The notes under the pieces were generated by a model. It was given only the letters and a program-made list of their open reading frames with translations, was not told where the DNA came from and did not search any database. The position numbers and the translations under genes were made by a program. From contig JAFWHP010000010.1 of assembly GCA_017515125.1 (NCBI GenBank), positions 1 to 5,576 on the forward strand: DNA of 5,576 nucleotides, written 5' to 3'. This document shows, one piece after another, positions 1 through 4,693 of the stretch. The stretch comes from Candidatus Saccharimonadota bacterium (lineage in GTDB: Bacteria; Patescibacteriota; Saccharimonadia; Saccharimonadales; Saccharimonadaceae). Position 1 is the first letter of the stretch. Every line of letters starts with the position of its first letter.

Positions 1-256
1 ACCATTTCCCGCAATCCCGAAACAGCATCTTTCTCCGAATTAAAAATACCAACCCCACTATATCAAATACCACTAGCCAAATCTCCGCCACCGACAGCTC
101 GAAATACATTGTCTCACTTTCTCCCAGTTTAATCACTGGATGATACGACAAAAACAAACACGCCGGCATAATATAAAGTAAATAGTATAAGCATTTCTCC
201 AGAAGCCCCGCAAAGCCCGAACCGGAATCACTATTACCCTTATTTAACTTTCCCAT
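1..256 (-). CDS. Partial multi-pass membrane protein, O-antigen ligase/polymerase-like (N-terminal 85 residues)
   Basis: This open frame runs from ATG at 256..254 to the left edge without a stop, so only the first 85 residues are seen. It begins MGKLNKGNSD, then has a hydrophobic segment at about residues 19-40 (KCLYYLLYIMPACLFLSYHP), a short polar loop (IKLGESETMYFEL), and a second membrane segment at about 55-74 ending in RRK. This start, with the acidic SET-MYFEL loop between two helices, looks like the N-terminus of Wzy/WaaL-type O-antigen ligase family proteins, but the diagnostic C-terminal half lies outside the window. The ATG lies inside the preceding glycosyltransferase gene (17-nt overlap, different frame) and has an AGGA motif at 266..269, nine bases upstream, so translation is probably coupled. 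From its place in the operon I infer polymerisation or ligation of a lipid-linked glycan at the membrane. An unrelated polysaccharide membrane protein or flippase is possible. Confidence 0.62.
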   Translation of the reverse strand, partial: MGKLNKGNSDSGSGFAGLLEKCLYYLLYIMPACLFLSYHPVIKLGESETMYFELSVAEIWLVVFDIVGLVFLIRRKMLFRDCGKW

Positions 257-1526
257 CAATAAATTTCCTAATTTCTCTATTAAACCTATCAACCGAAAAC
301 TTCTCTGCCGACCTTACGATTTTAGACTTATCGAATTTCAGCTTTTCAAATCTCTCGATTCCCTCTATTACCGATTTTACCGTCTGTTTTTCAAATAATA
401 CTCCATTTGCCCCATCAACCACATAATCTACCGCTCCGCCCTCACCATAAGCAATTACCGGACACCCCGCCGCCAGCGCCTCCACCGGCGCAATCCCAAA
501 CGGTTCCAAGCTCGGAAAGATATACCCTTTCGCCCCAGAAAGCAGTTCCGCCAATTCTTCCTTCCCCACAAGCGGCACAAATTCAATCAAATCCGACCCC
601 TCCGCCAACTTCATAAGCCGCTCATGCTCCGGCCCCTCCCCCACCACCATCAATCTCCGTTTCAACCTCAAACACCCCTGAATCGCGAGATCAATCCTCT
701 TCCAATTCACCTGCCGCGAAGTAATGATGTAATAGGGCGCTTGAATGGTCGTCCGAGGGAGCTGTCGAGACGCGTCTTCTTGACGAAGCGGACGGTCAGT
801 GATGTCGAGGGAGCTGTCGGAGTTACGACGAGACAGCAGAGGCGCCGCCCCCAGCGACGGCGGGCGGCGGCGACCTCGTGCCCGAGACACACTGTCCGCC
901 CGCTCATACCCCGCTCGAAACTCATCCACCTCCACCGGCGGATGAATCACCGAGGCCTCGCGATCGTAATACTTAGAGAACAACCCCTTCGCATATTCCG
1001 AAATCGTAATAAACTGCTCTGGCACCTGCGCCGCAGCATAATCGAGTTTTCGAAGCCTCCGCACCATCTTCCGAAACGCACCTCGTACCAAAAAATTCAA
1101 CGCCCCAAACCCCGGATTTTTCACATAATCATCATACATCTGCCAATAATACTGCGTCGGCACATGACAGTATGACACATGAATTCCCTTCGGATTTTTC
1201 GACGGCAGCCCATGCTCAGCCCGCCACTTCCCAGATTTCACAGCCTTCGCCTCTGCCCCCGTTACCGAAATAATCAAATCGTACCCCGAAAGATCCAACT
1301 CCTCAAACCATTTCTGTCTCTTTGCCCCAAGTAGTCGCCTTAGTCTAGCCGGATATTTTTGCAAAGATCCCGTTCTGACATCCGCATCCAGAAACCAATC
1401 AATTCCCTTCGGATCATATTGCGACGTATAAATCGGCGCCTCCGGGTACAACTTATGAATCGCAAGCAAAACTTTCTCCGCTCCCCCGACATTCGTCAGC
1501 CAGTCACAAACAATCGCAACTTTCAT
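240..1526 (-). CDS. GT4-family glycosyltransferase with an in-frame foreign insertion
   Basis: A 428-residue GT-B glycosyltransferase of the GT4 type, expected to move a sugar from a nucleotide donor to a lipid-linked glycan on the inner face of the membrane. The N-terminal Rossmann domain begins MKVAIVCDWLTNVGGAEK with the acceptor-side GGAEK loop (residues 14-18), then YDLIISVTGAEAK (82-94) and HVSYCHVPTQYYW (116-128). The C-terminal donor domain begins near YYIITSRQVNWKR (265-277), where R271 and K276 match the usual phosphate-contacting Arg/Lys. It then has VVGEGPE (294-300) and the EX7E motif EPFGIAPVE (E341, E349), followed by GCPVIAYGEGG. Family members are usually about 370-380 residues; the excess is roughly residues 211-259, an Arg/Ser-rich stretch that looks foreign and joins the two domains. 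The start has only a weak GGGG site (1534-1537) and overlaps the stop of a possible 19-codon ORF by ATGA, so it may rely on coupling. Donor and acceptor sugars cannot be told from sequence; whether the enzyme is still active with the insertion is unknown. Confidence 0.9.
   Translation of the reverse strand: MKVAIVCDWLTNVGGAEKVLLAIHKLYPEAPIYTSQYDPKGIDWFLDADVRTGSLQKYPARLRRLLGAKRQKWFEELDLSGYDLIISVTGAEAKAVKSGKWRAEHGLPSKNPKGIHVSYCHVPTQYYWQMYDDYVKNPGFGALNFLVRGAFRKMVRRLRKLDYAAAQVPEQFITISEYAKGLFSKYYDREASVIHPPVEVDEFRAGYERADSVSRARGRRRPPSLGAAPLLSRRNSDSSLDITDRPLRQEDASRQLPRTTIQAPYYIITSRQVNWKRIDLAIQGCLRLKRRLMVVGEGPEHERLMKLAEGSDLIEFVPLVGKEELAELLSGAKGYIFPSLEPFGIAPVEALAAGCPVIAYGEGGAVDYVVDGANGVLFEKQTVKSVIEGIERFEKLKFDKSKIVRSAEKFSVDRFNREIRKFIDGKVK
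754..767 (+). repeat. 14-bp direct repeat, copy 1
   Basis: CGAGGGAGCTGTCG, identical to the copy at 806-819. Read on the coding (minus) strand it contributes to the peptide RQLPR. Confidence 0.85.
806..819 (+). repeat. 14-bp direct repeat, copy 2
   Basis: CGAGGGAGCTGTCG again, starting 52 bases from copy 1. Because 52 is not a multiple of three, the two copies are read in different frames; this one contributes to SDSSLD. The GCTGTC part can pair with GACAGC at 832-837 as a hairpin with a 13-nt loop. Confidence 0.85.
843..869. repeat. GC-only inverted repeat, possible hairpin
   Basis: CGCCGCCC at 843-850 pairs perfectly with GGGCGGCG at 862-869, giving an 8-bp all-GC stem with an 11-nt loop. 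It lies in the GC-rich right half of the inserted segment and has no T tract, so it is not a canonical terminator, although it could slow ribosomes or polymerase inside the glycosyltransferase gene. Confidence 0.55.
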
Positions 1527-1582
1527 AGCATAGCCCCAGAAAAAGCATTAGTACAAGCGCCGTAATAATATCGTTTCCTCAT
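1523..1582 (-). CDS. Possible 19-codon linker ORF between the phosphoglycosyl transferase and GT4 genes
   Basis: An ATG at 1582..1580 opens a 19-codon frame (MRKRYYYGACTNAFSGAML) that stops with TGA at 1525..1523. It fills the gap between the two larger genes exactly: its ATG shares ATGA with the upstream gene's TGA stop, and its own TGA shares ATGA with the glycosyltransferase start. AGGAG (1593-1597) and AAGG (1589-1592) lie 10 and 6 bases upstream of the ATG, a better site than the glycosyltransferase's own. The peptide has no recognisable family. The likeliest role, if translated, is to carry ribosomes across the gap and couple translation of the two enzymes. The purine-rich site also encodes the GEGAK tail of the upstream protein, so coincidence cannot be excluded. 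Confidence 0.3.
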   Translation of the reverse strand: MRKRYYYGACTNAFSGAML

Positions 1583-3003
1583 TTGGCACCTTCTCCTCTT
1601 AATACTACCCCTATCGTCTTAAAGAAAATCGAAAAGTCCAGCCCAAGCGACCAATTGCGTACATAGTATATATCAAGCGCCCTTCTTTCTTCAAACGAAA
1701 TATCTCTCCTCCCCGACACCTGCGCAAATCCCGTCAGTCCAGATTTTACCGTCAAAATTAGCGACCTATCCCCATAATCCCTCAATTCTCCCGGCAGTAA
1801 CGCCCTCGGCCCTATCAGGGAAATGTCCCCTTTCAAAATGTTGAATAACTGTGGCAGCTCATCAAGTGAAGTCCGCCGAAGGAATTTTCCTATACCAGTA
1901 ATCCTCGGATCATTCTTCATAAAATCCCCATTTTTCCTATATTTGGCGCTCAAACCCGGCTTACCCATCCGAGAAAAAGCCTCTTCTGCCGTCATCCCGG
2001 AATATTCCGGTTTCATAGTCCGAAACTTATAACACCGAAACTTTCGATTATACTGAGTCAATCTCTCATCTACATAAAACGCCGAGTGCCTAAAATCCGA
2101 CAGTTTCAATATTATCCAAATCAGCATCATAGGCAAACCTGCAACAGTAATCGCTAAAACCGCAAACAATATGTCAAACGCCCTCTTAATCGCCGCATTT
2201 ACCCCAGAAAGCGGCGTCGTTAGCACTAGCACCGCCGGCGTATTTCCAATCAACTCCATCTCCCCAAAATGCGAAGACAGTGCCGTCTCCGAAGGCACAA
2301 AATAATACAACATATGTCTTTCCACCGCCTGTTTATAGACATACTCCGTCGACTTCTCATCCGTCTGAAAAATCACATCCGCCCGCGCTTTTTTTAGCGC
2401 CTCTTTTAGAGATGAATACTGATGAGTTTTTAAATCTTTTGGAATGTACTTCTTCCCCGCCACAATTCCCGCCAACCGATACCCCGACTCCGGTCGTGAT
2501 GTAATATAATCTGCCAGATACTCAGTACTTTTCGCATTTCCGATAATAATTGCTCGTCTTACCGCATAATCACTCCGGAAAATCGCTCGAATCACCATTC
2601 TGACCAAGATACGTTCGATCAAAAGGAACACAAAGCAGAGCGCCATAGCCGTCACAGCCATCACTCTAACCGGAAACAAATTCTCCCCTGTAAAAAAATC
2701 ATACACAATCAGCGCCGCTACAGATAAAACTGCCGCAATTAGCAGTCTCCCCCGCTCCGGCAATCTCGATTTATTAATAACTATCGACTTCCGATAAAGC
2801 CCCAACGCCGCAATGATAATCAGCATTACCGGCACCACCCAAACCACCGTCAAAGTAAAATCAAGTAGTTGCGACTCAAACATATAAGGTCTTGGGTCCA
2901 CGTGCACACGAATAAAATAAGCCATAGCAAACGACAAAATCAACGCCACTGCATCCCCGACAATCATACAAATTCTCAAAACAAAATCGGATTTCTTCCG
3001 CAT
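1579..3003 (-). CDS. Polyprenyl-phosphate hexose-1-phosphate transferase (large monotopic PGT, WbaP type)
   Basis: A 474-residue enzyme expected to transfer a sugar-1-phosphate from a nucleotide sugar to undecaprenyl phosphate, the first membrane step of surface glycan assembly. It has the full large-PGT plan. Four N-terminal membrane segments lie at roughly 8-31, 48-69, 86-103 and 112-130. A Rossmann-like region follows, starting near RRAIIIGNAKSTEYL (149-163). The re-entrant membrane helix (about 272-300) leads into the bacterial sugar-transferase domain, with FRCYKFRTM (322-330), KNDPRITGIGKFLRR (363-377), the catalytic Asp-Glu pair in SLDELPQL (D381, E382), GDISLIGPR (392-400) and SGLTGFAQVSGRR (421-433). 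The length is normal for the family and the ends look intact; the stop is TGA. The ATG at 3003..3001 is preferred because MRKKSDF leads directly into the first membrane helix. A promoter -10 box ends only 7 bases before it, so the message may be leaderless. It is the first gene of the polysaccharide operon. The sugar (Gal, Glc, GlcNAc or a di-N-acetylated sugar) cannot be assigned. Confidence 0.93.
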   Translation of the reverse strand: MRKKSDFVLRICMIVGDAVALILSFAMAYFIRVHVDPRPYMFESQLLDFTLTVVWVVPVMLIIIAALGLYRKSIVINKSRLPERGRLLIAAVLSVAALIVYDFFTGENLFPVRVMAVTAMALCFVFLLIERILVRMVIRAIFRSDYAVRRAIIIGNAKSTEYLADYITSRPESGYRLAGIVAGKKYIPKDLKTHQYSSLKEALKKARADVIFQTDEKSTEYVYKQAVERHMLYYFVPSETALSSHFGEMELIGNTPAVLVLTTPLSGVNAAIKRAFDILFAVLAITVAGLPMMLIWIILKLSDFRHSAFYVDERLTQYNRKFRCYKFRTMKPEYSGMTAEEAFSRMGKPGLSAKYRKNGDFMKNDPRITGIGKFLRRTSLDELPQLFNILKGDISLIGPRALLPGELRDYGDRSLILTVKSGLTGFAQVSGRRDISFEERRALDIYYVRNWSLGLDFSIFFKTIGVVLRGEGAK

Positions 3004-3010
3004 ACCCTCT

Positions 3011-3039
3011 ATTATACCATTTAGCCTTTTTTATTCCAA
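3011..3039 (-). promoter_or_regulatory. Sigma70-type promoter of the polysaccharide operon
   Basis: On the minus strand, TTGGAA (3034-3039) and a perfect TATAAT (3011-3016) are separated by 17 bp. Only seven bases lie between the -10 box and the ATG of the phosphoglycosyl transferase, which puts the expected transcription start at or within a base or two of the start codon. Confidence 0.7.
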
Positions 3040-3131
3040 CAAGCATTCAAACAACTTAAATACCGTCTATGATTCGTCTATAATATTCCACAAAACCACC
3101 AATTAATCCCCATTTATCACTCTAAAAGCAT

Positions 3132-3153
3132 AAAAAAGCCGCCCGCAGGCGGC
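3132..3153 (-). terminator. Intrinsic terminator after the 90-residue membrane protein gene
   Basis: Read on the minus strand, GCCGCC-TGCG-GGCGGC forms a perfect 6-bp all-GC stem with a 4-nt loop, followed at once by six T residues. It lies 12 bp past the TAG stop of the 90-residue gene, and it separates that transcript from the polysaccharide operon promoter at 3011-3039. Confidence 0.88.
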
Positions 3154-3165
3154 CAAAACTACTAA

Positions 3166-3438
3166 CTAGCCTTTCTTGGGATGCTCATCCCTATAAATAA
3201 TATAGAGAACAAATATTACATCCAAAACAATTGCTACAAAATCACAAATCGCCAGTCCATATTCCCTCCTGATAATGTGCCCGAAACTGACACCTGTCAG
3301 ACCAATTGCGTCCATAATCATCCCTAAAGTCAGAAGAATGTTGTTCTTCCTCTTTAGGATAAATAAGACCATCTGCAACACTCCCCCGATTACACTTAAC
3401 GCCTCATATGCATCCATTAAGCTCAAAATAATTCTCAT
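3166..3438 (-). CDS. Small three-helix membrane protein of unknown function (90 aa)
   Basis: I do not recognise the family. The 90 residues are mostly hydrophobic, with three likely membrane segments at about 13-29 (ending KRKNN), 33-56 (NILLTLGMIMDAIGLTGVSF) and 61-82 (GLAICDFVAIVLDVIFVLYI). The tail is short and charged (YRDEHPKKG). Acidic residues sit within helices 2 and 3 (D43, D66, D73), which is unusual and could mean a transport or pairing role. Translation is well supported: AAGGAGG at 3443-3449 lies four bases before the ATG, a textbook Shine-Dalgarno site. The gene has its own promoter (3515-3543), giving about 70 nt of leader, and a strong terminator follows it. Read-through from the 320-residue gene upstream is also possible, because I see no terminator between them. 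The helix layout resembles small SemiSWEET or PQ-loop-like proteins in size only; no PQ motif is present, so no function is assigned. Confidence 0.8.
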   Translation of the reverse strand: MRIILSLMDAYEALSVIGGVLQMVLFILKRKNNILLTLGMIMDAIGLTGVSFGHIIRREYGLAICDFVAIVLDVIFVLYIIYRDEHPKKG

Positions 3439-3514
3439 GGTCCCTCCTTATGCGCAAACTGTGACAAAAACTAGCTAGCCCCTCCTCTCTTTCAAAGTAC
3501 AAATCTATACCTTA

Positions 3515-3543
3515 ATTATAACATACTTTCCCTCAAAAATCAA
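3515..3543 (-). promoter_or_regulatory. Extended -10 sigma70-type promoter of the 90-aa membrane protein gene
   Basis: On the minus strand, TTGATT (3538-3543) lies 17 bp from a perfect TATAAT (3515-3520), with the extended -10 sequence TGT directly before it. The expected start is near 3508, giving an untranslated leader of about 70 nt that contains GGCTAGCTAG and the AAGGAGG ribosome site. Confidence 0.72.
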
Positions 3544-3579
3544 CCCTTTCATCTAACCCCTAACTTGACAGCTGCCTTT

Positions 3580-4542
3580 CTATGCCTTTGCCTCTTCGTG
3601 AAGTTTCTTAAACTTCGCCGACTTCCCGTCTAGCTCCGCAAAATCCTTCTCTGAAATCTTTTCGTCCTTACCAGACTCGATGAAATTTCGCAATACGCCA
3701 ACCAATATGAACGGTCGCACAAACGCCGAATGAATAATCCCCCACATAATCATCCCGCCCAGCCCCGAAGCAAAAAGCATAAAAGTATTCGGATTAGTCA
3801 ACCACTCTGGTGCATTGTTTCTAGTCTCGGCAACCTTCGCCGCAAAATCCGCAAAAGCTCCTGGGAAAAACGAACAAATCAAATAGAATATCCCAAAGAA
3901 TACCCCACCAATCGTCACAAACGACAATAACCCAATCCCAAATACCCGTCCGAGATTTTTTGCCAATGTTTTACCATGCTTAAAGAACAAAACTCCTCCC
4001 TCGAGCGTCGCTTTCGCCGCATTCTCATCTTTACGATAGAACACCCATCCTAGACAACAGTCACACAAATATTGTACCACTGTCTGAATTGCGCTCGAAA
4101 TCGTACTCCCCACAGCATTACCAGCATCCCCTCCAATCCCCTTCCCTACCGCAGTAATAGCATTACCAAGCTGATTAAAAATCCCCTTAATCGCATTAGT
4201 TACCGCAAAATACGCCGCTACCGTCAAAAACCTCTCCTTTACGACTTTCTTCCCTGCCCCATAGACATCATCCGGCAACTCACCTTTAGAAACTCCTTCC
4301 GTCATCATTGCAATCTGCCCCGCCTTAAAAGTATAAGATACGAAGCGTGAGATAATCGCCACAACCACCAACCCAGCTATGACCCCAATCGCCAGCCCTA
4401 TAAGCCCGTCGTTCATCATCTTATCCGATATCACAAACCCCACCGCCGACAACACTACGACCAAAACAAGCGACAAAATATCCCATGCTAGTCGCCTTAG
4501 CGAAAACGTCAAAGTCTTCTTATATATCTCTTTATTATTCAT
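3580..4542 (-). CDS. Conserved-looking integral membrane protein of unknown function (320 aa)
   Basis: A 320-residue multi-pass membrane protein without a family I can name. Likely membrane segments are at about 20-39, 46-66, 200-226, 253-275 and perhaps 276-287. A Gly/Ala-rich middle (about 106-160) may dip into the membrane. The most distinctive stretch is the Cys-rich motif YLCDCCLGWVFYRKDENA (158-175), with C160, C162 and C163, followed by FFKHGKTLAKNLGR (186-199). My recollection, not verified, is that uncharacterised proteins with a similar CCLGxxFYK-type motif occur in Firmicutes and CPR genomes. The C-terminus is a charged, probably cytoplasmic helix (ISEKDFAELDGKSAKFKKLHEE). The start is firm: GGAG lies three bases before the ATG, 25 bases below a near-consensus promoter. 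It is transcribed divergently from the PIF1-like helicase gene, and the 90-residue membrane protein follows on the same strand after 141 bp. Nothing in the context shows its job. Confidence 0.82.
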   Translation of the reverse strand: MNNKEIYKKTLTFSLRRLAWDILSLVLVVVLSAVGFVISDKMMNDGLIGLAIGVIAGLVVVAIISRFVSYTFKAGQIAMMTEGVSKGELPDDVYGAGKKVVKERFLTVAAYFAVTNAIKGIFNQLGNAITAVGKGIGGDAGNAVGSTISSAIQTVVQYLCDCCLGWVFYRKDENAAKATLEGGVLFFKHGKTLAKNLGRVFGIGLLSFVTIGGVFFGIFYLICSFFPGAFADFAAKVAETRNNAPEWLTNPNTFMLFASGLGGMIMWGIIHSAFVRPFILVGVLRNFIESGKDEKISEKDFAELDGKSAKFKKLHEEAKA

Positions 4543-4567
4543 AAGCTCCTTTTATTACCTTATCTTC

Positions 4568-4594
4568 ATTATAACACATAAATCCTTTTGTCAA
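4568..4594 (-). promoter_or_regulatory. Strong sigma70-type promoter of the 320-aa membrane protein gene
   Basis: On the minus strand both hexamers are perfect: TTGACA (4589-4594) and TATAAT (4568-4573). The 15-bp spacer is short, which may be offset by an extended -10 TGT just before TATAAT, as in the promoter at 3515-3543. The ATG follows 25 bases after the -10 box, past an AAGGAG ribosome site. Confidence 0.8.
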
Positions 4595-4657
4595 TATTCT
4601 TTCCCATATCAAAAATCGCCACAAATAAACATTTATTGCATATTCAGCATTTTTCTC

Positions 4658-4686
4658 TCCACAATCTTCCCTTTTCGCGTTATTAT
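4658..4686 (+). promoter_or_regulatory. Possible promoter of the PIF1-like helicase gene
   Basis: TATTAT (4681-4686) lies 17 bp after TCCACA (4658-4663, four of six bases matching TTGACA). Seven bases separate the -10 box from the ATG, so transcription would begin at the start codon. The region is AT-rich and TATACT (4686-4691) is a competing -10, so the exact assignment is uncertain. Confidence 0.4.
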
Positions 4687-4693
4687 ATACTAT

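Larger units (their letters stand above)
751..898. mobile_element. Putative dispersed repeat (palindromic/MITE-like) inserted in the glycosyltransferase gene
   Basis: This segment stands apart from the gene around it. It is about 69% G+C by hand count over 751-900, against about 53% in the 150 bp on each side. Its plus-strand G:C balance over 751-840 is 35:19, whereas the left flank (601-750) is 24:56, so the local skew is reversed. It holds a 14-bp direct repeat (754-767 and 806-819) and inverted repeats: GCTGTC at 813-818 with GACAGC at 832-837, and CGCCGCCC at 843-850 with GGGCGGCG at 862-869. The pentamer GTCCG occurs at both proposed ends (751-755 and 894-898) and could be a target duplication, but it is short and may be chance; exact ends are uncertain by 10 bases or so. 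No transposase is encoded. The translated segment is rich in Arg and Ser and resembles no domain I know. The alternative is a lineage-specific disordered linker or an assembly chimera. Confidence 0.6.

Noticed and set aside
754..819. CRISPR-like direct repeats
   Set aside because: There are only two 14-bp copies, inside a coding frame, with no array or cas genes nearby.
707..925. 72-codon minus-strand frame across the inserted segment
   Set aside because: It overlaps the glycosyltransferase in another frame. It could be thought a gene carried by the insert, but it spans both flanks and has no recognisable domain.
624..1175. 183-codon plus-strand open frame over the glycosyltransferase gene
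   Set aside because: It is antisense to a gene with clear GT4 motifs, is rich in Pro/His/Arg as expected for a shadow frame, and has no family likeness.
1579..1581. Possible TGA recoding (as in Gracilibacteria/SR1)
   Set aside because: TGA ends the phosphoglycosyl transferase at the family's normal length and conserved tail, and the conserved glycines in motifs are ordinary GGN codons.
3439..3579. Terminator for the 320-aa gene or riboswitch in the 141-bp gap
   Set aside because: Short repeats (GGGTT, GCTAGC) are present, but I found no GC stem followed by a T tract and no known riboswitch core; read-through into the 90-aa gene is plausible.
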